A stretch of DNA of 64,000 nt from Uranotaenia lowii (lineage: Eukaryota > Arthropoda > Insecta > Diptera > Culicidae): assembly GCF_029784155.1 (NCBI RefSeq), contig NC_073693.1, positions 20,868,002-20,932,001 of the forward strand, read 5' to 3'. A program made the translations under genes and the position numbers. Every line of letters starts with the position of its first letter. Within the stretch, counting starts at the first letter, position 1. Shown piece after piece: positions 11,161-23,080 of this stretch. The notes below the pieces were generated by a model. It worked only from the letters and a program-made list of their open reading frames with translations. It did not search any database and was not told where the DNA came from.

Positions 11161-11815
11161 ACTAGCAGACCCGGTAAACTTCGTCTTACCATGTTTAACT
11201 TGGCGTCTCACTTTCGTGAACATGTCCTAGGTTTTTTTTACATATCCTTCTTTTCCTTTTACTCGAATTGTCACGCTTCATTCTATTGGAATCAAACCTA
11301 AAAAAATTAACTCAATTCTACGGGTCTTTACATAGATTATCAAAACATTATCTTCAATCAATCTTACATGCATCTTACAGGAAAACTTGTCATCTAATTT
11401 TCTTTGATTCGGATGCTTTAAATATTGCCGAATGGTGTCAGGTATCAGCTTCCCGTTGAAAATTTGAGTTTTTCAGCACTAAACGTGACGATCAAACTTG
11501 GCAAGCCTCATGCAGCATGCTTAAAAAATCCATTCTTTGTAGCTTGTTCCATAAATAACTTTATGTTGATAATATCTATGTTTCATTTATTGCATACCAT
11601 TTAGTTGATTTACTTCGCTTTGCTCGAGTTCACATTAAGGTTAAAATCGGAATCAAAAGTTTCTCATTAATTAGAATTTATTGCTTATGAAACTTTATGG
11701 AAAAAGAATTTTGGGGACCATTTTAGGAGTATTTGCTCAATATTCTGCGTAACGCAGTACATTCAGCTCCCGAGTTTCTTCGGATGGTATATTTTTTAGA
11801 ACTGAAGAAATAAAA
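11161..11815. other. Unassigned, possibly the next copy of the element that carries the minisatellite
   Basis: It starts ACTAGCAGACCCGGTAAACT immediately after the TATATATATAG tail, which looks like the head of another repeat. No coding capacity, RNA gene or terminal repeat was found further on. Confidence 0.25.
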
Positions 11816-11964
11816 AAAACATTGAAGTTACAGACTGAACAAATGACGTGGACAACTTAAGATTAACATTTAACACCCAGTACCAAGACGGGAATCGAAC
11901 CCATGCCATCAGTTGACCAGCGATTACCGTCTTACCACGCTAACCACTCGACCACCGAGACGTA
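11816..11964 (-). mobile_element. tRNA-derived SINE-like sequence
   Basis: On the minus strand the first 90 bases read like a tRNA. An A box TGGTCGAGTGG (complement of 11944-11954) and a perfect B box GGTTCGATTCC (complement of 11891-11901) are correctly spaced, with a T-arm that can pair around TTCGATT. The presumed acceptor strands do not pair, so it is not an intact tRNA gene. On the minus strand the head is followed by unrelated sequence leading to a T-rich run near 11820. A diverged tRNA pseudogene is the alternative. Confidence 0.55.
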
Positions 11965-11979
11965 CTACTACTCGTACTT

Positions 11980-14900
11980 ACTAACCATTTTCAAGCAGCT
12001 TTTGTTCACTATTTTTACCCTTGGAAGCAGTGGTGATTAAATAATATCCATATTTTCATCAAAACCATGTCAAAAAACAGTTCACCGTTTTATTATTTTT
12101 TTCAGCAAAAAAAATGCTAATTAGATTCTTTTGAACATTTACCCAATAAATAAAAAAAAACGATCGGTTTTGAAAGGAGGAATATATATATTAAGATTTG
12201 TTTATATTCAACCGAATTACAGCAATATCATTTGCATTTTTATTCTAATGGACATATCTGCCAATTTAAACCACTGTTTTTTGTAAGATTCTAACTGAAG
12301 CATTGAGGTTTTTATAAATTAAATAAATCGAAAAGAGCTAATCTGTTAAGGCTACAATGATTCCATGAGTTCATTCGTTTTTCTGGAAGTTTTCATGTAA
12401 ATATACCTCGAAACCTTTAAAAACATATAATTGTCTTTCGGCTATCATCACAGTTCAACTTTCATATTCTTTCAAAAAGAAATATCTAAGTAAAGGTACA
12501 TTTGTCCCATTTACCGATGCAAGGGAATACACATTGCTCTTTTTCAGATGCGTCAGTGAAAACACTTTAAAATAAATTTAATACTTTTTCCTGTTTGTCT
12601 TTTTTATCAACTTTCATTGATATACCTGCAGTTTTTCCAGAAAAAAAATGCTTGGTACTTCAATTTTACTGAACTCTGAATAACCATAAGACTTTCATTT
12701 ACAAAGACATTTAATAATTTTGGGCGCGTTGCCAGTTGTTTCACCGTGTGAAATGTCAGGAGTTAATATCATTTTCGGCACTTTCAGGTCATAATAAAAA
12801 CTTATCAAAAAAATTCTGCTTCTGCTATCAAAAAAAATAATGCTTCTGGAATATCAATCACAGAAAAACTTTTCAACAAAAAAGCGGATCTCAAGTCTCT
12901 TCTATGTAGCCAAAATATGTTAAACATAAACACACTTTCATGTTAAGTACGTACTTGAATTCTGTGTAAACAAACAGTGAACCTGTAAGCAGTTTTTCGG
13001 TGAATGATTTAGAAAAAAAAGTTGAGTTTATTTAGTCAGATTTTTTAATTGGGCTTAACGATTTATAGATGAAGAAATAATGTGAATATGTATACATGAA
13101 TAATGTATGCATTTTTTGTAAATGTTTAATGTTTGCACTTGCTGTGTATCTTTTAACTGAAAATTCTTTCATTTTTATTGATAACTTTCACTTATGCTTG
13201 CAAAAAATCGAAAAGTTCTTTGCATTAGGCCTTAAAATTAACATCAATCCTATATAATCCTTTTAAAAGGACAGGCTCTTGTTCAGTTCATGTGTCTGTT
13301 CATCTTCAATGGATTTTGTTGTTGTTCTGAAAATTTAAAGGCACCCGAAACATCTTCAGTCATGCACATTTGTACATGTTCGAAAAATGTTTCTAGGGGA
13401 ATTGGATTATAAAATTGTATGTTAATCTCCCACTTTCTTTATTTCAAATGTCAGCAAAAAGTCATACCATAATTTTATATGCATCAGTACTAATTTAATA
13501 TTTTTCAGACAACAATTTCAACAAAACAGTTTTATTTTTTTTAAATCGTTTAAATGATATTGATTTTATCGGCAAAATATCAATCTAAGTGTCATTCATT
13601 ACTGTGTGCTGTACAAATGATCTAGGAATCAAAAAGAAAAAAACACATCTGGGATTCATATCGCTACCACATGCATTGATATTATGCTTGGTTTAGAAAT
13701 GCGCGCCCAAATATTTCAACTAATCAGTATGCTATGCCCTGGTTACCATCATCCCTCGACGTTTGCTTACGACGCCTTGGACGACCATAGAGACGAAAAA
13801 CAAACTGCCCGGCGCCCAAAGGAAAAAAAATCTTGAGAAAATTGAAGGCCATGACTTTAATTTCATTCAAAAAACTACAAATTTAATTATTACGGACAAT
13901 TGATGCGACTTTCTGTTATTTTTATTCGATATAAACCGATTCGCATGCCTACAGAATATTCTAAAAATAATTTCATTTGAATCGTTTGGGTCATTTCGGA
14001 GGAGTAGTACTACAAACACCGTTACAAGAGAATTTTATATAATAGATTTTGCGACATTTTGTTTGAGAGGAACATGGAAACCCAGTTTTTTAATCAATAA
14101 CTTCGGTTCCCTTCCGCCGATTTCTCTAAAATACGGATTTTTCAAAACTATATTTCGTCCGAAAACTGCATTCCGATTAGAGTTATACTATAAAAAAGTT
14201 ATTAGGTTTCAAAAATTTGTTAACATTTTCAAGTATGATATTCACCACTGTCAATGAGGCGTTAAAAATTTCGATCGGCCCACAGTGGTCAAATTTCCAA
14301 AAAACCTGGCAAAAAGTATGTTTTGAACATTTTTGACCATGAAACTAACTAAAATTGTTCAAGATTTATAAGTTCACTGAAAATAACTTACTATTCTCAT
14401 ATTAACTAAATTTTTTTAAATTTTACTGAATGAATTTGATAATTTTTTATCGCTCAGTGTTGAAATTTTCAAACAACTTGCTACAAAATTTCTCATATCC
14501 TAGAAAGATTAATTGAAATTCAAGATGTAGTGCTAAACACTTTCTAAAGTTTTTAACTCACTGTTTTTTTTTATCAGTCAATACAAATATTTGATATTTG
14601 ATTAAAGTTTATGAAAATTTAGGAATACTTTTAAAAAGTTTTTTATTTATAAAATAGCCATCTCTTCTATAAATGGTTGTTTTTATCACCAAATACTTCA
14701 AGTTAATTTTAATGAGAAAAAACAGAATATAGAATTTCTTCTTCATATTTTACTTCACTTTACTTTTAACATTTCTTAGAGAACTCCTAAACGAGTAAAC
14801 TTATGACTATTATCTTCATGGTTTCGTGTAGCCTGAAAGTGCCGGAACACGGTGAAATCCATGGATAGGTAGTCTTGACCGATTCTAAAATCGACTTTCT

Positions 14901-15560
14901 GTCAGCTTTTCTGGGTTTATGATCATTGTGCGGCCCCCACGGAACACTCGTTTTTTAAAAACATGTCATTTGGTCAAATCATGACCGATTTTGTTGCGTT
15001 AGAATGCAAAATCTCAGATTTTTTTTATATATCTGGTTTTATATTCACGTGTTAGTTTGGGGAGTAGTCCAAGGGAGAGTTGAATCACTTGATCCCCCTT
15101 CTTGTTTTCATCATATTTTTAAAGAAAATTAACATCCATAATCCCATTATTTCGCAGAAAAAATTGCAGAAGCTTAGTTTTATGATTATAAGCTACTTTT
15201 GCTTAACGAAAAACTTCTTGCTTTTGACTTTTTTTGATAATTTTTTCAAAAATTGTATAACCACAGGGGCTAAGGAACATGACTTACAGTACTTTTTAGA
15301 TTGCAGTTTTTACACAGTTCAGCAATTTTTTCCTTAATTTGGAAACATTTTGATTTTTTTAATCTTTGACGCATGTTCGCTAGCAGATTTATCAATCGAA
15401 AAATTCGTTTAAAGCCTTGAGTTAGTATTAAAATGTTTCCAAATTAAGGAAAGTAATCCGCAATCAAAGGCTGCCGCTTACGAGGAAAACTGATAACTGC
15501 ATTTTGCACAGGTTAGTTTTTTGGGCTAATATACAAAATGTATGTATATGACTTTCAAAA
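11980..15560. other. Unassigned AT-rich stretch
   Basis: There are no convincing open frames, RNA genes, terminal repeats or tandem arrays. Poly-A and poly-T runs are frequent. A slightly GC-richer block at 13690-13820 and another at 14830-14960 are not recognisable. Some of it may be old transposon sequence too diverged to read by eye. Confidence 0.3.
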
Positions 15561-15572
15561 TCAGACATGACT

Positions 15573-15871
15573 AAGGTTGCCTGAATTTTTTCAGCAAGTA
15601 TCCGGGCCTGAGAAATTCGGGCTATTTTATCTAAAAACCTGGCAAAATCAGGGCATATGATTTTAAAAGTCGGATTGGACTCATAAATAAGTTTTACAAT
15701 ACAATTTGTTTTTATTTGTTTTTTTTTTTCTAAATGAAGTGAATAAATCCGGTTAAAATCCGGGCTTTTTTAATTGAAATTCGTTCAACCGGGCCGCACC
15801 GGACTTTTGTCAAATTTTGTATTAGATATCCGGACAAACCAGGATAAAACCGAGCAATCTGGCAACCTTAT
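15573..15871. mobile_element. CCCGGA-word element, full length
   Basis: The left end is AAGGTTGCCTGAA and the right end, read inward, is ATAAGGTTGCCAGAT, a terminal inverted repeat centred on AAGGTTGCC. ACATGACT flanks both sides (15565-15572 and 15872-15879), a perfect 8-bp target duplication. Inside, words such as ATCCGGGC, AATCCGGGCTTTT, CCGGACTTTTG and ATCCGGACAAACC repeat irregularly. At 299 bp with no coding capacity it is non-autonomous. Ends and duplication length match the CTGTG-word elements, so I infer related mobilising machinery. Confidence 0.75.
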
Positions 15872-15879
15872 ACATGACT

Positions 15880-16683
15880 CATTTGGCTGCCATCCCACTG
15901 CATGCATCGTGCGTACATCGTTGCCAGTAATTTTGCCAGATAATCTGCATAATACCAAATTACAGTTAAAAAATTCAGCCTATTTAATTTTATGATTGGA
16001 ATTGGCTTTTTTTTCAACTAAAAAAATCAACGATCGACAACCGGAGGCACTTAGAATACCTGAAATTAACTCTATAGAAAAAGCAAAATACTTCTTGGAT
16101 TTCTAAATATAATTGCTTTTATAAAAAGTTTATGCTACTAAAAGATATTGATTTAAATTTGACAATTGTTTGCATTCAGAAGATACTTGCTACTCTACTC
16201 TACTTACTTTCAATTGTCTTTTCTCTCCAAAATATTCGTCCTATTTATCAAATTTTTTTGCAGTCTGACATAACTAGAGAAAAATAGTGGGTACTTTTTA
16301 AGGAAACAAACTTTTCTTTGCTCCGAATATGAGTATATATTTTGTCAATTGATAAAATTTAACATGCAGTTGACAAGTAAATTTATATTTTTAACTCGTT
16401 TGCGGATTGTGCATTACTGCTGATTTTTTTTTAATTTTGGGAGAAATCAGCAGACTCTTTTTTTAAGAGAAATCAATTCAAAATCAGCAACAGCATTCCA
16501 TTCATAAATTTTTACTTATAAAGATAACCGAAATAACACTGATAACAATAATAATTTTATGAATTTAAATTTTTTTTAAGTTATAATTGTTCAATAAAAC
16601 TGGCATTCCAAAATACATTTTTTGACACAGTTTTCAGCTGATTTTCTGTTGATTCCTTTGATTCGATTTGTATTCTTTCATAG
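15880..16683. other. Unassigned AT-rich stretch
   Basis: No gene or repeat was identified. Part of it could belong to the neighbouring hAT-like copy on its right, but no alignment with the 58983-61263 copy is visible here. Confidence 0.25.
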
Positions 16684-17934
16684 GCCCGGATAAAAGAATA
16701 CAGGATAAAACAAATTTAGTTAACATTGCACACTAAAATAAAACTTTTAAGATGCTTCCTCGAATCATTTTTGAACTTTCTAAAGATAAATAAAAAATCA
16801 TGATCGATTAAAAAACATGATTTAATTTAATGAAAATTAAAGAATCATTTATAAATCTTCAATCGAAGGTTTTCAATTTTAAAACATAAAGCTCTGTGTT
16901 TTTCAATTGGAATATTGTGTCCTGAAAAGGACAGAAGGTGGAAACTAGGTATGTTTTACTTGTATAAAATTTAGTTTTAAAGACTTCCAAAAAGATAATA
17001 TTTTCAAAGCACAAAAATTCAGAATTAAAAAACAAAAACGAACTTAGTAAAAATATTTCATAAAATTACAAATTCGGTAAATTTATTTGAAAATTAAAAC
17101 AAAATATGACGATGAAAAAGATAACTTTTTTTTACATTTTAGAAGGATTTTTTTTTTATAAACTCGAAAACCTCAATAACTTTTTTCGCAGAGCTCCAAA
17201 TTACTTGCAGTCTTGGGGAAAGGCGAAAATTAATTTTTCACCTTTATTTTGAAATGTAATTTTCTTCTTTAAAACTTAAAAAAAATGCAAAAATTTCATA
17301 AATGGTTTTAAAATATTTTCAGAAATTAGTTAAAATACAGAAGCTGATGGAAAAATTGCGAATTTCGATCCAGAACAATTAGTCGAAAAGAATCTTAAGT
17401 CCGAACACACCAAAATTTTGCAGTTTCTTTCTCAGAAACCACTGGACGAAATTCAGTATCTTTGGGTTATCGAAAGTGTTGTACATATTTTTCGCACCCG
17501 TCAAGTGAAATAAAAAACGATTTTTGGTCCGTTTTTGAGTTAATTTTGAAATTTAAAATGGTTTGTTTCAAATTCTGGATTTGTTTGGTAAAAACCCATT
17601 CTAAAGACCAGGTAAGGTTTTTGTATGCCAAGTTAAGAATTTCAATACAAAAAGTTGAATGAATTGCAAATCTAAATTTACAATTAAAGATTTGTTTCAA
17701 TTTGTGAACGTGTATCGTGTGTCGTAAAATTCAATGTCTCAAGCAAAGGTGATTTAAGACTTATTTTAGACGGGGGGAACATAATTTCTGACTTTTTTGC
17801 GAGCACTTATTTAACACCTTTTAAAATCAAATAATTTCCCTTTAATATGTTGAAAATTTTATTTGGAAAAAATCTCCATGGGGAGAACGGGGGTTAAACC
17901 CCTACACCCCCTCCCTCCCTCGTTCTTACGGCCT
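16684..17934 (-). mobile_element. hAT-like 2.3-kb family, shortened copy
   Basis: In reverse orientation this matches the 58983-61263 element. The complement begins AAGGCCGTAAGAACG and runs through a GGGGTTTAACCCC block and CATGGAGATTTTTTCCAA. Further shared phrases include GTATTGAAATTCT and CAATTTTTGTG or CTTTTGAAAA variants. The match fades near 16.7 kb, where GGCCCGG (about 16683) resembles the other terminus. It abuts the 3' tail of a LINE on its right. It is about 1.25 kb, so probably internally deleted. It carries no open reading frame. The left boundary is uncertain. Confidence 0.6.
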
Positions 17935-17936
17935 TG

Positions 17937-18115
17937 CTCTTTTATTTATTTATTTTATTTACATAGTATTCCGTCTCACGACATAACTTGACGAACATAA
18001 TCCTAAAATTCACTCGGTCCATGGCAACCAATTCCTCGGACACCCCATGTTCGCCAGATCACGCTCCACTTGGTCTAACCACCTCGCTCGTTCCGCCCCC
18101 GCTCGTCTTGTTATT
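17937..18115 (-). pseudogene. 3' end of a non-LTR retrotransposon (LINE)
   Basis: On the minus strand one frame reads RARWLDQVERDLANMGCP followed by RNWLPWTE and a stop. This is a typical C-terminal tail of insect LINE ORF2. A short 3' UTR and a tandem AATA tail (17937-17960) follow. Nothing upstream of this tail remains, so it is a heavily 5'-truncated insertion, which is common for LINEs. The family was not identified. Confidence 0.65.
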
Positions 18116-18419
18116 TTATAATCAACTCAATTTAACTTCATGCGTATGATAAAAAGTCTTGTATGGCCTAATTAATTTATCTAGTTTTCAAGCTTATGGA
18201 AATTTATGTTTTTCGCATTTTTGGTAATTCAACATTTACAGTACTCAGTCACACGCACACCTCTAGGTCCCAAAAATGTTCAAAATTTATAGTTATATCT
18301 CCTTAAGAATAAATCTAAGCTCAACATACAAACACAGCAAAATTTAGGTGAGAAATTTTGCAATTGAGAGAATTTGTATTTTAAACGTGTTCGAATTTAT
18401 GAAGAAAAAATAAAGTTAG

Positions 18420-18990
18420 GAGTTTTCGAAAAACTGGTCATTACGCGAGAGCAAGCGATCCTGTTCGGACGTGTTTAGCGCTTGGATTGGTGAAGTTTTC
18501 GCGAATTTTGTTGTTGATTTTGGTTAAAGTGGTGATTGCGTAAGTGTAGTGCGAAGTGTTGACGATGTGATTTTAAAAACGAAGACAGGAAACAACATCG
18601 GGGCTGTGTTAAACAGTTTTGTAGCTGTGAAAAATGTTTTCCGACGGGTCTAGGCAGATGGCATTTTTGCTGTCGAGAAAAAATAGCAAGAGCGGAGAGT
18701 TAAAATGGCTTTTTGAGTTAAAAGAGAGTAGCTCTATTAAATTTTAAGCGCGAGAGGGGCTCTACTGTAACCAGACAGTGTTCTGCATATGAGCGGAAGC
18801 CGAAATAAATTGCATGAAAGAGAGAAAAATTCGAATCAGTGTCGGGTCAACCTTGGTGTTGAATTTGGAAGAAAATTGAGCTGTGTGTTAGATGTGAAAT
18901 TCGTGCAGTGAAACATTTATTTTCTGCTGGAAGCTGGAACCAAGCAAGCGAGGGACAACACTATCGAACGTTGGACACGGAGAAATCCCG
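18420..18990 (+). other. Candidate non-coding first exon ending in a splice donor
   Basis: The base composition is more balanced than its surroundings, with GTGCGAAGTG and AAGTGTAGTGCG phrases of the kind common in insect 5' UTRs. It is packed with stops in all frames. It ends GAGAAATCCCG directly before GTGAGATC, an acceptable donor. No TATA box is obvious. It might be an alternative promoter of the gene whose start codon lies at 6529, but it lies downstream on the same strand, so it could only serve a shorter isoform or a different gene. Chance is possible. Confidence 0.25.
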
Positions 18991-18991
18991 G

Positions 18992-20312
18992 TGAGATCTA
19001 TCCAATTCTCTCTTTCTATTTTCTTCCTACATGACTAGAAAACAGCTAAAAATGTACAACAGGACAGTGCCTCAAAATAATGTTCATTTGTCCTTTTTTC
19101 TAATTAAAGATCAAGAAATGAATTGGTTTCCATTTAAGTAAATCATCTCCGTAATTTATTGCGATTTTCTTCGCGCACTAGAGTTTTCATACAAAAATTT
19201 CGTCAATCTCCAATTTCGCTCGTACTTTTCCTCTCATCTTCATATTGGTACGTCTCTTGAACACGCGGCAAAAACTTACTCGGGAATTATTGAAAACCAA
19301 ACGTAATGGAAAATTTAACAATCGAAGCAATCAAGTTATGTTGACAAAAAAAACAATTAAAAGACAGAAACAGGAACGTTCAACATATTCAGGTAGTTTT
19401 TTTATGTTTTATTAACTTTCTATTTAATTATGATATTCTTTATAGCTGAAATGAAGGAAATGGCAAACAAAATGATTAAGGAAATTGTGAGAACTTGCAA
19501 AAATCTTGTTCTGGAAAGCCAATAAATGAAATTTCATTGTGATCAAATTTTAAATTTTGAAACTATTCAAGCACTGAACTATCCTTTTTGAGTCAACTGC
19601 TTCGGCTCTGCGTTTGCGGCGTCACTCGAGGATGTTCTGGCTCGAATAGGGCTTTTGCACAGTGCATTAGTATTAGTAAGCCGTTGGGCAAACAAAAGTG
19701 ACAGCTTAATGCAAAATGAATACGATTCGAAGGAAGGAAGTTAGTTTTCGAATTTATTTTTGAAAACTATCGCAAGTTGTTCAGTATACAGCACATTTTT
19801 GAGAAGTCAGTGCATTTGTTTATTTGTTGGAAATTTGTTTTTTGATTTCGTGTGAATTTTTTTGAATACAGTGAAGATTCTGTACAGGATACGACTATTT
19901 CCTGAGGATGCAGTCGAAATATTGCTAAAGATCTTTATAAATTCCACAACGAAAACACTTAGCTTCATCTTCCGGGTTCGAAATTGTAAAAGATATACCC
20001 GAATACTTATACAAAAGATCTGGGGGAATCGTTGAATGTACCTTTCAAACATTACAGTCATGTTTTTCCATTTTGTTCTGCTTGTTTCTGCACTGCTACT
20101 CAATCAAATATTCACCTAATTGTTTCCACTTGTTAGCCAATGATTCGAAATATACTTATTGGCACTTTGTTTGAGAAAAGGCGTGTTCATTTAGGTTTAA
20201 AACAACATTTTAGATAATTTTTGCCTTTTTCGCATATAAAAACCATTGATGTGTGCCCAACAGACCTCTTGCATGTGTGTGTAGCAAAAGCCCTATAGTG
20301 ACTCGTGAAATC
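18992..20312. other. Unassigned
   Basis: No recognisable gene or repeat. The block 19590-19700 is more GC-rich and looks unique. The short open frames here have no family resemblance that I can see. Confidence 0.25.
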
Positions 20313-20325
20313 ATCAAACCTGTCA

Positions 20326-20527
20326 CGGGCTTGTGATATAGCTCAGTTGGCAAGTCTGTTGTCTCCTGAGCCGATGTCCGTGAGTTCGAGCCCAAGAGTA
20401 AACATCAAACACAGTTGTACCGGATAAGTTTTTCAATAACGATCTGCCAACTGCAACGTTGATAAAGTCGCGAATGCCATATAAAGATGGTAAAACGACT
20501 ATAATCGAAACAAAAAAAAAAAAAAAA
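20326..20527 (+). mobile_element. tRNA-derived SINE, copy 1, with perfect target duplication
   Basis: The head is tRNA-like, with A box TAGCTCAGTTGG (20339-20350) and B box GTTCGAGCC (20384-20392), the internal RNA polymerase III promoter. A roughly 120-bp body follows and it ends in a run of 16 or more A. The 13-bp sequence ATCAAACCTGTCA stands on both sides (20313-20325 and 20528-20540), the signature of target-primed insertion using a partner LINE. The perfect duplication and clean A tail suggest a fairly recent insertion. A second copy on the other strand lies at 41831-42021. Confidence 0.92.
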
Positions 20528-20540
20528 ATCAAACCTGTCA

Positions 20541-21379
20541 AAAATGCAGCGTTGGCGACAAACGAATCGGGTCCATCGCATTGAACATCCTAAGGTGTTT
20601 CTTATAACAACAACCTGTTTCTGGCGATGAATAAGTGACGTTGTATGAAATTTAGTGGAAATAAATTAAAGTGTTGATTGAAAAATTAAATTTATATAAT
20701 CGGAAAGACATATCTTTTTTTTTCACAATAAATAATTACTCAATAATTACTTCCAAAATTCCGTTGGTAACGGGTCCAAGATTCGATGGAAAAAAGGTTG
20801 CATGATTTTGCTTGCCTATCAAGTGGTCGTGGGTAGTTTGCCAGACAGCTGATTTAAGTTTTTATTGGTTCCAAACCTAGTCAATAATTTGCATTTCTTA
20901 AGTCTATTGGATACTATGGGAGTCGTCACTAGACTGCAAAAACCAAAATCGCATACCTTGTAGTGGATTTTGAAATTTAGTGTTCCAATGTTGTCATGTG
21001 ATGTGTGTAAACAAAAGGTTCAAGAACTTTCAAAACAAGGTGAGAAAAACTATGAAAATATTTGACAGTTGAAAATAAGTGCATGCGAATCTAGTTATTT
21101 AAGAAAATCACAATATCATCTCAGTAATTTTTCATATCATTTTATTTATTTTATATCTGTTGCCGTAAATTTGTAATAATTTATACTCAAAATTATGAAT
21201 GCTGAAAAAAGTCATAGTATCTATAAAAAATGTATCCTTTTAAAATATCATTATAGTTATTACTACATATATAATCTTTTTAAGTGATAATATCAAATAT
21301 CATACTATACGCTCATATTATTTTGTTTAACAATTTGTTCCAACATAATATATTTCCTTAATTAGCAGATTTAATCATA
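20541..21379. other. Unassigned
   Basis: AT-rich, with no gene, RNA or repeat recognised. Confidence 0.25.
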
Positions 21380-22331
21380 TACCGTAAACTGGGGGAACTT
21401 TGATCACTTTTTTCTTTCATTTTTGTATATTTTGGAAGGGGTAGCTTTTTCGTAATACCTAAAAGCTTAAAAACCCTTACTGAGGTGAAGAGTATAAAAC
21501 ATGATTATTGATTGCAGTAAATTCAAACGACATTGGTGGTTATAATTAAATGTTTGTTACAAAACCAGGTTTCGAGTTTCGGGGTAACTTTGTTCACAAT
21601 AGTTTTTACGTTTCTCAAAATCTTCAACTTTATTGTTTTGATGCCATTAAGCACAGAAGGCTCAAAACATCGATAACAGTAATTTTTTGTTTGGAATCAA
21701 TTGAATTTTTCAACGTTTTCTTTCAAAAACAAATATACTCGAAAGATGAACAATGTTGCTGCATACATTTAGGGGTAAAAATTACAATGATTTCTCAATA
21801 TTTTTTGGCCTCAAAAACAAATAAAATTTTACCTTCATGCAATTCCCTAAGTCCTCGTACTGTTCTCATGTTCTTTTTTGTTCAAACTTAACCATTTGAT
21901 AGGATTTTGAGCCATTTTTTCTATACGGGCTTTTTCATGGAAAATGACCATTTTTTTCAATATCCAAAAATTATAATCAAATGACCATAAAAATAACATA
22001 AAAACTGAACCTAAACCAAGAAAAAAGTTGAACTTTCACATAAAACAACCCGTTTATTCCTAAATGTTTAGATTTGATCAGGAGAGATGTTTGTTTGCTA
22101 GCCTTCAAAAAACCAGATATTTTAAGATTTTAAAATTATATTTTAAGTAATATAAAAAATCTCCTAAGAAAAAATAAATTTTGCTTATTAGTAACTCAAT
22201 TTGCAGGCTTCCAAACGTAGTAAACAGTTTTCAGATATTTTAATTTTATACTTAGTTAATGATGATTATCTGCAAAAATTAAATGTTGATCAAAGTTACC
22301 CCGCTGATCAAAGTACCCCCAGTTTACGGTA
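21380..22331 (+). mobile_element. MITE, TACCGTAAACTGGGGG family, copy 2
   Basis: The termini are inverted repeats starting TACCGTAAACTGGGGGAAC, with a one-base difference near the right end (AGTACCCCC instead of AGTTCCCCC). The interior matches 4332-5146 in the opposite orientation, and its right half matches 31110-31641. A 113-codon open frame at 21550 has no recognisable domain and is not conserved as a frame in the other copies. Confidence 0.85.
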
Positions 22332-22340
22332 CTTTTAGAA

Positions 22341-22545
22341 GGAATGCATCTGGGGATAATCCAATGAAATAATTGCAAGCGGCACGGGTAGCCGGCCATT
22401 GTAGGTTTCTGAGGGTTGGATGCCTTCCTTCGACGAACCATCGGACCGTGGAAGCCCTAGAAGAAATTCGAAGGCCAAGCCACACAGACATAGGTAGGAC
22501 CTTGCTACCGATGGGGGAACCATACATACATACATACATACATAC
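22341..22545 (+). mobile_element. Short interspersed element with (CATA)n tail, copy 1
   Basis: A 180-bp body begins GGAATGCATCTGGGGATA and ends TTGCTACCGATGGGGGA. It is followed by about six CATA/ATAC tetranucleotides. A second copy in opposite orientation is at 33014-33202. A body plus simple-repeat tail suggests a retroposed SINE-like element. I see no convincing A and B boxes, so tRNA origin is not claimed. Confidence 0.7.
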
Positions 22546-22704
22546 AAAAAATAAAGTTAGGAGTTTTACTCGTTCTACTAAACAAATCGTTGGAGAATTG
22601 TTGGAGCAGTTATACTTCCTGAGTTAGCCTCTAAATACATTCAAATTTTGAGTATCCATCTTTCACATATCAAAAACTAACTTATCGAAATGACAGGTCC
22701 CAAA

Positions 22705-23072
22705 CAAGGTTGCCTGAAAAATGCTCTGTTTTTGAGAAAATTTCTGAATTCTGAATTTCTGAGATTTCACAAAAAATTTTATGATGGTTTTCTGTGATGG
22801 AAATAGCCTAAATTTCTTGGAAAATTCATGAAACATAGGGTCTTTTTAACATTTTACTTGAGAAAAATCAATGAACATTACCAACCTAAGATATTTTTCC
22901 AAAACAAAGTTAAAAATCCTCAATTTATGTTGCCATAAAAAATACGTGCAAAATTTAAAAAAATCTGTGATATCTGTGAATATTTCCGAAATTCTGTGAC
23001 ACAAAATCTGTGATGAAAATTTGCTCAAAATTCTGTGAAATTACAGATTTTTCTGTGATTTCGGCAACATTG
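22705..23072. mobile_element. CTGTG-word element, copy 2
   Basis: The left end is CAAGGTTGCCTGAAAAA and the right end, read inward, is CAATGTTGCCGAAATC. The 8-bp flanks GTCCCAAA (22697-22704) and GTCCTAAA (23073-23080) are a target duplication with one mismatch. The words ATCTGTGA, TTCTGTGA and TTTCTGA repeat in the outer thirds. The body shares ends and vocabulary with 3547-3929, but the central part is poorly alignable. Non-autonomous. Confidence 0.75.
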
Positions 23073-23080
23073 GTCCTAAA

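Noticed and set aside
11876..11963. Functional tRNA gene on the minus strand
   Set aside because: The acceptor strands do not pair and no convincing anticodon arm could be folded.
20326..20400. Functional tRNA gene
   Set aside because: A and B boxes are good, but the sequence continues into a conserved body and an A tail, is flanked by a target duplication, and has a second copy. It is a SINE.
21550..21891. 113-codon frame as a gene
   Set aside because: It lies inside a MITE and is not conserved in the other copies of that MITE.
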